Below are positions 16,653 through 25,047 of a stretch of DNA of 64,000 bases, one piece after another; the first letter of the stretch is position 1, and every line of letters begins with the position of its first letter. The translations under genes were made by a program, and so were the position numbers. The stretch lies in contig JAFSGE010000005.1 of assembly GCA_017434885.1 (NCBI GenBank), positions 1 to 64,000 of the forward strand. Direction: 5' to 3'. The notes under the pieces are model-generated. The model searched no databases and was not told where the DNA came from. It saw only the letters and a list, made by a program, of their open reading frames with translations. The stretch is from Lachnospiraceae bacterium (GTDB lineage: Bacteria; Bacillota; Clostridia; Lachnospirales; Lachnospiraceae).

Positions 16653-18491
16653 CTATTCCAATTCCGTTCTTAAAATTTTACACAAATTTCTCTTATAACT
16701 ATCAGGGTCTCCCCTTAACTCACGCAAACACAAATTATGTTTTTCCACTATAGTATCAAGTTTTGTTTTCCCCCCTTCTGAATCATTGACAATTGCCAGA
16801 ATATCATCACACATTTTTTCTGCATCATCATAAATTAAAAATTCATCCATAAGAGTAGTATCTATTTCTTTATTCTCATGCCATTTCATTCCAAACACCG
16901 GACGCTGTGCCTCTACAGCATCCCATAACGCCAATGATATACTTGATGCAATTACAATATCACACTCTTCTAAATATTTATACACACTATCATCGCTAGG
17001 CACAAATCTTATATTTGACGTATCATTAAATTCTTGTATTAACTTGCTTTCTATTTCATTATCCATACCCGGATGATTTTTCACTATAACTTTATAATCC
17101 GTTTTCGTCAAGGCATTTAATATATCTTCACAAATTTGAAAATATTTTCTCACTGAAACTAACCCAACAGTAGGTGGCTGCGGTAAAAATAGAATAGTGC
17201 TTTTACCTTTTTTTAAATTTTTCACTTCTGACATTTTACCAACACCCTTTACCATGAATTCACTCTGCGCATAATATATAGCACCATTATAATCAATATT
17301 TCCCAATTCTCGCTCTTCTACTTTCTTGTTTGGGAACACTCTTACTGCAATTTCATTTGCATTTGCCTCTTTTCTATAATAATAGAATGGGCTAACCCTT
17401 GTGGCAAAAAAAAGCTTACTACCATATTTCTTTACATTCTGATAAGCTATTCGCACTTCAAAACCAGACGTTTCTGTCATGCACTCAATAAGAGCATATT
17501 TACAGCATCTAAAATATCCTTTCATGCAGCTATCTATGTATACACGTTCTAAATTTTCTCTCTGCAATCTATTCATTACCTTTTTTAACATATATGGTGT
17601 CAAATCAATTTCTTTATATTTAATATGCATTTTTTTTCTTAATGCGTTCATCACACGATAAACATTTACAATATATTGCAGATATAACCACACATAATCC
17701 ATTCTGCTAAAATAATTTTCTATACAGTCGCAGTTTACCCCCCTATTTCTGATTTCATCGGCACCGCCTGCATTATAAACTGCAATCACATTTACCGAAA
17801 AATTATTTTTTAATGCCTCTACCCGCGCCATAATCGCTTCTACATATCTCACTTGCTCTTTTACTATAGCCAAAACACCAACTTCATATTCTTCTCTTTT
17901 TCTTTTCTTTTCTTTCCTTTCTCTTTTATAATACTCTATAAACTTTTCTATTTGTAAAGCGTTCTTCAAAACCTGTTTTTTTCTATTTTGATCATACAAA
18001 GAATCCTTTAATGTAAATAAACACTCTTTTTCCGTTCCATCCCTTTCATCAATAATATAATATTGTATTCCGCTATTGTATGCCAAAAGAAAAGCAGCTT
18101 CGTTAAATACCCAATTCATTGCATTATCCAGCATGTATATTGTATTTATCTCATTTTTAACAACAATCTCTTCAATTACATTTATATACCATAAGATTCT
18201 TCCCAAATGATTTGCAAATGGCCATATTGGATAACTGGAAAAAGTATATAAATACTCTTTCTTAACACAGCCCTTAATTATATCATTAATATTATCAATT
18301 ATTTTGCATACTTCCCGATATTCAATACCTTTATCACTTTCTAAAAAATTCACCATTTCACCATTATTTTTACATTTTAAAAAGAAATGATAATTTTGAG
18401 TAGCAATACAATAATTATCTGCTATATGCTTTTTTATCTGTTTTAATTCCTCATCCGTACTACATATCAGCAAGTTTTTTTTACAGCTCAT
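16653..18491 (-). CDS. large GT-B-like surface-polysaccharide transferase, family uncertain
   Basis: 612 residues from the ATG at 18491 (GGAGGAGTAACA upstream). The N-terminal 200 residues include a lysine/arginine/glutamate-rich coiled segment (KRERKEKKRKREEYE). The C-terminal third has features of GT-B polysaccharide transferases and glycerophosphotransferase-like enzymes: STILFLPQPPTVGL, YKVIVKNHPGMDNEIE, and VIASSISLALWDAVEAQRPVFG, in which the NHP and S-S-x-A...P-G elements bind the nucleotide donor. It could be a sialyl- or nonulosonyl-transferase consuming the CMP-sugar made by its operon neighbours; this is inference from context. No signal peptide. Confidence 0.55.
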   Translation of the reverse strand: MSCKKNLLICSTDEELKQIKKHIADNYCIATQNYHFFLKCKNNGEMVNFLESDKGIEYREVCKIIDNINDIIKGCVKKEYLYTFSSYPIWPFANHLGRILWYINVIEEIVVKNEINTIYMLDNAMNWVFNEAAFLLAYNSGIQYYIIDERDGTEKECLFTLKDSLYDQNRKKQVLKNALQIEKFIEYYKRERKEKKRKREEYEVGVLAIVKEQVRYVEAIMARVEALKNNFSVNVIAVYNAGGADEIRNRGVNCDCIENYFSRMDYVWLYLQYIVNVYRVMNALRKKMHIKYKEIDLTPYMLKKVMNRLQRENLERVYIDSCMKGYFRCCKYALIECMTETSGFEVRIAYQNVKKYGSKLFFATRVSPFYYYRKEANANEIAVRVFPNKKVEERELGNIDYNGAIYYAQSEFMVKGVGKMSEVKNLKKGKSTILFLPQPPTVGLVSVRKYFQICEDILNALTKTDYKVIVKNHPGMDNEIESKLIQEFNDTSNIRFVPSDDSVYKYLEECDIVIASSISLALWDAVEAQRPVFGMKWHENKEIDTTLMDEFLIYDDAEKMCDDILAIVNDSEGGKTKLDTIVEKHNLCLRELRGDPDSYKRNLCKILRTELE

Positions 18492-18547
18492 TGTTACTCC
18501 TCCAAGCACTCTTACAATTGTTCCTCAATCGTCATATCTGTCTTATA

Positions 18548-19450
18548 TCATTTATAGCAGTCAATCACCATACTAAATACTTCTTCTCCGTTTTGTACCC
18601 TGCGCACATATCCATTCTGCGAATCAATTTCATTCAAAATTAATTGTTTATCATCTGTATGGTAGCACAAAAAGCGTATATCCGTAAATTTTGTCTTTTC
18701 TAACAAATCTCTAACCATATCATACTTCGGAAACCATACATGTCCTCCTCTAACAACTCCATCGCCTGAATAATCCCCACCGCCTAGTGGATCAAAAATA
18801 ATATTATCATATTCATCTCTCATAGCAAGTGAACTTAATAATTCACTATTATAATCCGGCAAACAGATTCTAAATACACTTCCTCTTTTTAATACTCTAT
18901 ATATTTCATTAATAACCGGCACCATCTGTTCAAATGCAATATGCTCCAAAACATCCTCAGCTTGATATGCAGCAATACTTTCATCCGGCAACGGATATTT
19001 TTCAGTTATATCATGTAAAATATGACGTTCATCTCCCTTTGTTATTGACAAACCATATAAGTTTTCCTGTGATAAATGTATCTCATCACATATGTTTCCT
19101 GCATATAAAAAAATATCTTTACTTAAATCCAAGTCAGAAAAATGCATTTGCTTATATTGTTTCAATCCTTGTTCTGAATAAACTCCTTCTATTGCTATCT
19201 CAGCCGCCTCTAATTGTTTTCCTATCATTGCCCATGCTCCCGCAGCAATAATCACTGAATAATCCAACCTATCCTTCAATTTTATCATCTCTGAAATAGA
19301 ATATATCGGCATTCCTTTTGTTTTATATTTGAATTTATTTGTATTATTATCTCCAAATCCAACAATACAATAATTTTTGTCTTTTCTCAATTCCACATAA
19401 GCTTTTGCTCCCAAAAAACCATATCCCCAAATCACAACATTTTTCTGCAT
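18548..19450 (-). CDS. SAM-dependent methyltransferase with N-terminal Rossmann module
   Basis: 300 residues from the ATG at 19450, which has GGAAAGGAAATAATA before it; the longer frame to 19474 starts inside a repeated segment. Residues 1-95 are the island's Rossmann module (NVVIWGYGFLGAKAYVEL, YSVIIAAGAWAMIGKQLE). Residues 110-300 are a class I, type 11 methyltransferase: the post-I acidic AAYQAEDVLEHI, then EIYRVLKRGSVFRICLPDY and GGHVWFPKYDMV. It probably modifies a sugar or lipid-linked glycan. Its ribosome site lies at the edge of the 3'-end repeat 19461-19598. Confidence 0.75.
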   Translation of the reverse strand: MQKNVVIWGYGFLGAKAYVELRKDKNYCIVGFGDNNTNKFKYKTKGMPIYSISEMIKLKDRLDYSVIIAAGAWAMIGKQLEAAEIAIEGVYSEQGLKQYKQMHFSDLDLSKDIFLYAGNICDEIHLSQENLYGLSITKGDERHILHDITEKYPLPDESIAAYQAEDVLEHIAFEQMVPVINEIYRVLKRGSVFRICLPDYNSELLSSLAMRDEYDNIIFDPLGGGDYSGDGVVRGGHVWFPKYDMVRDLLEKTKFTDIRFLCYHTDDKQLILNEIDSQNGYVRRVQNGEEVFSMVIDCYK

Positions 19451-19460
19451 TATTATTTCC

Positions 19461-19598
19461 TTTCCATCATACATTTATCATTTTATATGTTTAGACAATT
19501 TCCATCTCTATAAAATATGGCTGTTATATTCTTTGTGCCACTGCACCCATAAAGAGCTCCGCCAAATTCCAAACAACGGAAGCCTTTTTCTTTTAAAT
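19461..19598 (-). pseudogene. duplicated 3' end of the gene at 20615
   Basis: 138 bases match 20593-20730 with five mismatches by eye. It encodes KGFRCLEFGGALYGCSGTKN...FYRDGNCLNI-stop in frame, the same C-terminus as the gene at 20615-21841, plus 20 bases beyond. It starts immediately after the stop of the FkbM gene at 19600 and ends at the ribosome site of the next gene. Confidence 0.92.
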
Positions 19599-19599
19599 T

Positions 19600-20523
19600 T
19601 CAGAAAATACTTTTCTCATAAATCACAGTCCAGCCAAATTTATTAATCGGAGTATATCCTTTATCTCTAAGAAACATATAGACCTCACTCTCTATTATCT
19701 CTAACAAAGATACCCCAAGTTGTTCAACTAACAAACATTCTATTGATACCTTTTCCCAGTTAATCGAACGCAATACCTCCAGTTCCATCCCTTCCACATC
19801 AATATCCATAAAATCAATTTCACGTATATTGTATTTTTCTAAGATTGCATCCATTCTATTTACAGGTATTTTCTCTATTTCTTTAATATCTTCTTTATTT
19901 ATTATCTTGTCATAACAAAAAGAATTCAAAGCACTTTCATTGAATGCATAATAGTTTAATACCGTTTCTCTATCTGACACTCCGCAATTAATATTTATAT
20001 CATTTTTTCTAATCGCACTTAATAATTCGTAATTTCTTCTGTCCGGCTCAATATTAATCCCTTTCCATCCTTTTTTATAAGCCCACCATGTATTAGAGAA
20101 TCGAAAGGGATGGTTAGCTCCAACATCTACATAAACTCCAGCTTTTTTATTAGCGAACTTCTTTCTTAAATATAACTCTTCTCCATCCAGCGAAAATACT
20201 ACCTTGCTCCATTTACAATCTATCGGAATAATCTTATTATCTTCCGGAACATAAAAATACATATCTTCCCACTTTATACCGTTTGTAATACACTGGTTTA
20301 TACACTCATCACTTTCCATAGTAACTATTATTTTTTCAATATTTTCACCTTTATATAAATTAATCATTTCACTAAAAGAAATAATCTTTATGCCATTTAC
20401 ATCATAACCGGCTTTTTTTTCATCATTATCACAAAACAACAAATTTGACTCTAAACGTTCTCCATTTTTCTCAATATATACCCCCCCTATTTTTCCTGCT
20501 CCGAATAATATTATCTTTTTCAT
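19600..20523 (-). CDS. FkbM-family methyltransferase with N-terminal Rossmann module
   Basis: 307 residues from the ATG at 20523 (GGGAGG upstream). Residues 1-90: Rossmann module (KKIILFGAGKIGGVYIEK, KIIVTMESDECINQC). Residues 125-305: FkbM-type SAM methyltransferase, with GVYVDVGANHPFRFSNTWWA (SAM loop), GINIEPDRRNYELL and the ending EIDFMDIDVEGMELEVLRS, plus SIECLLVEQLG. Likely O-methylates a glycan sugar. Codons 13-15 (IGGV) contain a run of seven G. The gene lies between the complete gene at 20615 and an extra copy of that gene's 3' end, so it appears to have been inserted. Confidence 0.82.
   Translation of the reverse strand: MKKIILFGAGKIGGVYIEKNGERLESNLLFCDNDEKKAGYDVNGIKIISFSEMINLYKGENIEKIIVTMESDECINQCITNGIKWEDMYFYVPEDNKIIPIDCKWSKVVFSLDGEELYLRKKFANKKAGVYVDVGANHPFRFSNTWWAYKKGWKGINIEPDRRNYELLSAIRKNDININCGVSDRETVLNYYAFNESALNSFCYDKIINKEDIKEIEKIPVNRMDAILEKYNIREIDFMDIDVEGMELEVLRSINWEKVSIECLLVEQLGVSLLEIIESEVYMFLRDKGYTPINKFGWTVIYEKSIF
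20481..20487 (-). repeat. G7 homopolymer in FkbM gene
   Basis: ATAGGGGGGGTATAT on the coding strand at codons 13-15. The gene is AT-rich, so two consecutive GGG codons plus a G are unexpected. Candidate slippage site. Confidence 0.75.
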
Positions 20524-20592
20524 ATTACAACCTCCCACTAATTTTTCTCCTATGCTACATTTTTTCTTGACTTAATATTTCCCTTAATGCGC

Positions 20593-20730
20593 TTTCCATC
20601 ATACATTTATCATTTTATATGTTTAGACAATTTCCATCTCTATAAAATATGGCTGTTATATTCTTTGTGCCACTGCACCCATAAAGAACTCCGTCAAATT
20701 CCAAACAACGAAATCCTTTTTCGTTTAAAT
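20593..20730 (-). repeat. 3'-end segment duplicated at 19461-19598
   Basis: Source copy: last codons of the 20615 gene plus 22 bases downstream. The two copies lie on either side of the FkbM gene in direct orientation. Confidence 0.9.
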
Positions 20731-21841
20731 ATTTCCTTCCACCTTCAGTATAATCACAATTTGCATTATCAATTATAATTACTCCCTCAGCATTTAACAT
20801 CTCAACAGCATTCCGGGTACAATTATTCCTGTCTTCACCATCTACCAAAATAATATCAAATTTTTGCTTGCAAGATAAAATTGCATCACAATAATCTCTA
20901 TTTTCAACATTTTCATGCAATGATAATTTCACATTCGAAGGACATATATCTCTCATTTTTTCATACCATTCAAAATCATTTTCAACAGATGTCACTTCAC
21001 TTACATATTGTGCAAAGTATAATGAAGAATTGCCACATCCCCATTCAAACACTTTCATTTCTTTTGTTAATCGTGGCGTCAAAAAATCTACTGCTGCCAC
21101 CGTCCACCACGGATTATTTTTGCCCTCATCATCCTCAAAGAAATTATCCCAATAGGGTAATACCCAACTCGACAGTACCCCTCTCTTACGCAAATCTGAA
21201 TTCAAAGCATTCATCCAATTCAAACATTTTACATTTAAATCATAAATATCCAAATTAGATTCCACAATTTTGTTGCAAGTCCTATAGCTATCATAACAAT
21301 GCGCTTTAAAATTAAACATCAAAGTAGGCAATGGCATTCTTAATCGTTTTACATCATCTTTATCCGTCAACGCATCCCAATACCTATATTTTTCTATAAT
21401 TTCATTTTGATATTTATGTAACACATCAACCGATACTATATCCGGCAATACGCTGTTGCTTGGACTTTCTTCTCTAAAAAACTGCATTTTTTGTCTTTGA
21501 TATTCACTCATTACTTTTCGAGTCAATGAAACATCCAACAAACACTGGTCTCCCGCAATCCGCACAATACTCCCAGCCTTTACCTTCTGTAATGATTCCA
21601 ACATTCGTTTTGTAACATTTTCTTCGTCACTCAAAATCACTTCTACATCATTATCCTTTAATATTTCTATTAATGGCAGATTCTCTATTGTGTCATATAC
21701 CCCACAAATCACATTGTCAGCATCTAATTCTCTAGCTGATTGTAGTGTTTTTTCAATAACTTTCTTTACCCCCACTTTTTCTAATAAAAATTTACCATAT
21801 CTTAAATCAGCCTGTATATAAACTGTAAAATCACTCATCAT
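20615..21841 (-). CDS. SpsF-like nucleotidyltransferase fused to a methyltransferase
   Basis: 408 residues. Residues 1-130 resemble SpsF-type cytidylyltransferases of polysaccharide loci (FTVYIQADLRYGKFLLEKV, NVICGVYDTIENLPLIEIL, GSIVRIAGDQCLLDVSLTRK), although the classical R-L-x-S-x-R loop is changed to DLRYGKF. Residues 230-400 are a class I methyltransferase (WTVAAVDFLTPRLTKEMKVF, EWGCGNSSLYFAQYVSEVTS, FDIILVDGEDRNNCTRNAVE). The nucleotidyltransferase part may be degenerate. An activated-sugar methylation role is inferred. GGAGGAAATAA precedes the ATG. The last 130 bases are duplicated beyond the next gene. Confidence 0.7.
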   Translation of the reverse strand: MMSDFTVYIQADLRYGKFLLEKVGVKKVIEKTLQSARELDADNVICGVYDTIENLPLIEILKDNDVEVILSDEENVTKRMLESLQKVKAGSIVRIAGDQCLLDVSLTRKVMSEYQRQKMQFFREESPSNSVLPDIVSVDVLHKYQNEIIEKYRYWDALTDKDDVKRLRMPLPTLMFNFKAHCYDSYRTCNKIVESNLDIYDLNVKCLNWMNALNSDLRKRGVLSSWVLPYWDNFFEDDEGKNNPWWTVAAVDFLTPRLTKEMKVFEWGCGNSSLYFAQYVSEVTSVENDFEWYEKMRDICPSNVKLSLHENVENRDYCDAILSCKQKFDIILVDGEDRNNCTRNAVEMLNAEGVIIIDNANCDYTEGGRKYLNEKGFRCLEFDGVLYGCSGTKNITAIFYRDGNCLNI

Positions 21842-21853
21842 TTATTTCCTCCA

Positions 21854-23005
21854 TTATTTCACCCAATATATTATAATTTTATCTTTAGGTACATTATATT
21901 TCTCTTCTAAGTTTTCAGCTATTTTTTTACATTCTTCCTCATCATAAAGCATAATTATAATTGAATCATATTGAAACTTATCTATTTGCGCAGGTTCAAT
22001 AATCCTCTTTCCGGCAAACCATCCACGTTTATATGAATCAATGATTGCTACTACATTATATTTTCCGACAATCTCCTTCTCATTATCATGAAAACAGTTT
22101 CCCAACCCATAAATCAATACATCATTCTTTTTCGAATCATATTCACTAAATATTAATCCGCTTCCAAAAAAATTGACATAAGCTTTTCTGACTTCTTCTT
22201 CAAAATTTATTTTTTCAGGCCATATCCAGCTTTCCGGAACATTCTTCTGTAACTCATCAGTATCATACCTGTTATGCGCTGAACAGTGTTCTCCTGAATT
22301 ATCAAATCCTATATTTTTCACGAGTGATATACAGGGATTTAAGCAATATCCTCTATTTTTTATCACTGTCAACGCCCAAAACACATCCCATGTATCTATT
22401 TCCCCCTTCCGCACTGCCTGCTGTACATTATCTAAATCTCTTCCCCATATGGCAAGTTCTTTGGATAATTCCGAGTTGTTCATTATCTCTCTTAATGGCA
22501 AATCTGTTCTATCATATAAACCCCATCTGTTTTTCCATGTTCCCCATCCCCAGATATTTGCACGTCCTCCAAAATATGCATCCACTCCATTTCTTGACAA
22601 ATCAAGCGGAAGGTTATAGCCTGTAACATGATAAACCTTTTCCTCTTTTTCATAACGCACCAAACTTTCTGTCATAAATTTCATAAATCCCGGCATAACC
22701 ATAATATCATCTTCAATTACAATCACTGCATCATTTTCTTCAAGCACATAATTTATGCCGGAAAGAATTGCTTCCGTTAATCCTTTATTTTCTTTTGAAA
22801 CGTGTAATTCTACCGGACAAAAATCTACAGTATGAATCAGTTCGTTTACCTTTTCCCAGTCTTCCTTATCACTTTCCTTCTTTAATCCATCTTGAAAAAT
22901 ATATAATTTTTGTGGTAAAACAGTATTTTTACTTAAAGCCTCCAAAACCTTTTTCGTATGATTTATTCTCTTATACGTAAATAAAACAGTTCCTATTTTT
23001 AACAT
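21854..23005 (-). CDS. GT2-like glycosyltransferase with C-terminal Rossmann module
   Basis: 383 residues. Residues 3-130 are a GT-A fold: IGTVLFTYKRINHTKKVLEA, IFQDGLKKE, ENKGLTEAILSGINYVL and the metal site VIEDDIMVMPGFM (E-D-D). GRANIWGWGTWKNRW near residue 170 is typical of a glycosyltransferase group related to GNT-I/hemolytic-type transferases. Residues 285-383 form the recurring Rossmann module (NDVLIYGLGNCFHDNEKEI, SIIIMLYDEEECKKIAEN). Soluble. Donor unknown. It sits 12 bases after the kinase/nucleotidyltransferase side of the operon continues. Confidence 0.78.
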   Translation of the reverse strand: MLKIGTVLFTYKRINHTKKVLEALSKNTVLPQKLYIFQDGLKKESDKEDWEKVNELIHTVDFCPVELHVSKENKGLTEAILSGINYVLEENDAVIVIEDDIMVMPGFMKFMTESLVRYEKEEKVYHVTGYNLPLDLSRNGVDAYFGGRANIWGWGTWKNRWGLYDRTDLPLREIMNNSELSKELAIWGRDLDNVQQAVRKGEIDTWDVFWALTVIKNRGYCLNPCISLVKNIGFDNSGEHCSAHNRYDTDELQKNVPESWIWPEKINFEEEVRKAYVNFFGSGLIFSEYDSKKNDVLIYGLGNCFHDNEKEIVGKYNVVAIIDSYKRGWFAGKRIIEPAQIDKFQYDSIIIMLYDEEECKKIAENLEEKYNVPKDKIIIYWVK

Positions 23006-23046
23006 TTTTTTTCTCCCAATTGTAAGCTTATTATTTTATGCAATAA

Positions 23047-24978
23047 TTATTTCCCAAACTTCCAAAAAGTCTTTCTATAAATCTCCGGCAAGCCGGTATC
23101 GAATGACTTACCGTTTATTTCATACGCATACATTCCTTCTTTTTCACGAACAGCATCTAAAGCATCCGTCAGTTGGATTTCTCCTTTACTATAATTTCCT
23201 GCTTCGATATTCTTTCGCAACTCTTCAAAAACCGCAGGCGTAAGTATATATTGTCCGAATACAGCATAGCAACTGTCTCCTTTTCTCGCAGAATGAACTT
23301 TTAAATATTCATTTGCATAATCAAGCCCCGGCTTCTCTTTCATGCATTCCACCTTCATCAAGGTTTCCCGCTCATCTTCCCATTGACCATAGAGAATACC
23401 ATAGTGTTCTGCCTCTTCCACGGAAATTTTATGTATGCTTACCATGGTCTTACCATATTTCTCATAAGCATCTACCATCTGCTCCATACAATTCTTTTCT
23501 TCAAAAGACTGATAAACCATATCTCCCAATAGCAGAAGCACCGGTTCTCCTTTAGCAAATTCCTTGCATTGATATACTGCATGCCCGAAGCCCAAGCGTT
23601 CCGTTTGACATACATAAGTAATTCCTTTTCCAATTCGTACAATTTTTTTTTCATATTCTCTTTTTTCTGGAGAAAGCTTTTGGATATGTTCTTCTTCCAT
23701 TGGTTCAAAAAAGCTTTCATACTCTGCCTGCTCATTAGGTCCAACTACCAAGCACACATCTTCAATTCCGGCTTCATTCAACTGCTCCAGCAAAATTAAA
23801 AGTGCAGGTTTTAATAAACCATCCTTATCTACGAGAGGCAAAAATGCTTTCTTGATTCCTCGTGTAACAGGATACAGTCTTGTCCCGAATCCGGCAACAG
23901 GAATAATTGCCCGCTTAATGCGTTTTTCCGGTCTCAACGTGAGAGAAAAAGCGGGCATTCCTTTTTCTTCTTTCAAATAAGCAATTAATGCATCTCGGCT
24001 TTCTTCATTCTTTGCTAAAAATTGTACCGTTCCATCACCTTGAGAACCAACGCCCTTGGCTCCGTATGTCCAATGCTTGATTTTAATATCATTCAATACA
24101 GAGTGCAGAATTGGCGCAGCCAACTGGTCCGGACAAGCAGGTGCTACCTTCTTGTCAAAGTTCTTCTGAAATTCCACCATAAGCTCGCCTAATCCTTCAG
24201 CATCACCCTTTTCCAGATATTGCATTGCTTCACTAACAAAACGTTCATTATCTGCTCCCAGAGCTTCCTGTACCAAGCATTCCTTTTCATTTTGCGCAAA
24301 CGGATAACAGCCGTTCAAATCGGACAATATTTTCACAGTATCTTTCGAAGACTTTAAATCCGCCACTACCCAGTAAAATGTAGTTCCTATCTGTATGCTA
24401 CGGGCACTTACTTCTGTGCCATCAAACTTCATAAAAACAGGCTTCGTTCCAAACGCACACGCCTGGTCAAGGCGTCCGCATCTGGAGGGTGTACGCTGCT
24501 CTCCTCTAAACGCTGCCAGCATTTCTCCATTGGTGTTTAATTTCAAACCATACAGCTGATTAAATGCTCTTGCCACTAAAACGCAAATTGCTGCGGAGGA
24601 AGACAGCCCACTTTTTATCGGCAAGTCCATTCTTGTAATCTTAATTCTCACACCGCCAACTGAATAATTTTCATTAATATAGGATGCCACTCCTGCTACA
24701 TAGGAAAAGAAACCACCTTCCTTGGCAATTTCAATCAGCTTTTCGGTGTCCATTTCGCATTCCAGCACTTCCTGCCGATATATTTCCAAATCACTTTCTA
24801 CAACAAATTCAGCACTCTTCTCTGCCGTTGCATAAATCCCTTGTTCCAAACCGGACACAATAGCATAACCGGGAATAATTGCCGAATTCATTACTCTATG
24901 CATTCCTGCCCAGTCACTATGCTCTCCAAGCAAACACAATCGACCGGGAACAAAAAGCTCAATTTTACTTTGACTCAT
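23047..24978 (-). CDS. fused GHMP sugar kinase and sugar-1-phosphate nucleotidyltransferase
   Basis: 643 residues from the ATG at 24978 (GGAGA upstream). Residues 1-340: GHMP kinase with galactokinase-like VPGRLCLLGEHSDWAG, the ATP loop PIKSGLSSSAAICVLVARAF and a late GAKGVGSQGDGTVQF. Residues 360-643: GalU/RfbA-type nucleotidyltransferase with RAIIPVAGFGTRLYPVTRGI, KKAFLPLVD and LLLLGDMVYQS. Such fusions phosphorylate a free sugar at C1 and then couple it to a nucleotide, a salvage route comparable in logic to bifunctional fucokinase/GDP-fucose pyrophosphorylase but with the kinase first. The sugar is unknown. It would supply a donor to the transferases around it. Confidence 0.85.
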   Translation of the reverse strand: MSQSKIELFVPGRLCLLGEHSDWAGMHRVMNSAIIPGYAIVSGLEQGIYATAEKSAEFVVESDLEIYRQEVLECEMDTEKLIEIAKEGGFFSYVAGVASYINENYSVGGVRIKITRMDLPIKSGLSSSAAICVLVARAFNQLYGLKLNTNGEMLAAFRGEQRTPSRCGRLDQACAFGTKPVFMKFDGTEVSARSIQIGTTFYWVVADLKSSKDTVKILSDLNGCYPFAQNEKECLVQEALGADNERFVSEAMQYLEKGDAEGLGELMVEFQKNFDKKVAPACPDQLAAPILHSVLNDIKIKHWTYGAKGVGSQGDGTVQFLAKNEESRDALIAYLKEEKGMPAFSLTLRPEKRIKRAIIPVAGFGTRLYPVTRGIKKAFLPLVDKDGLLKPALLILLEQLNEAGIEDVCLVVGPNEQAEYESFFEPMEEEHIQKLSPEKREYEKKIVRIGKGITYVCQTERLGFGHAVYQCKEFAKGEPVLLLLGDMVYQSFEEKNCMEQMVDAYEKYGKTMVSIHKISVEEAEHYGILYGQWEDERETLMKVECMKEKPGLDYANEYLKVHSARKGDSCYAVFGQYILTPAVFEELRKNIEAGNYSKGEIQLTDALDAVREKEGMYAYEINGKSFDTGLPEIYRKTFWKFGK

Positions 24979-25047
24979 TTTATCTTTCTCCATTAAAGCA
25001 TGCAATATCGTATTACAGCACTGTATCCTTCATCGTTTCACTTATTC

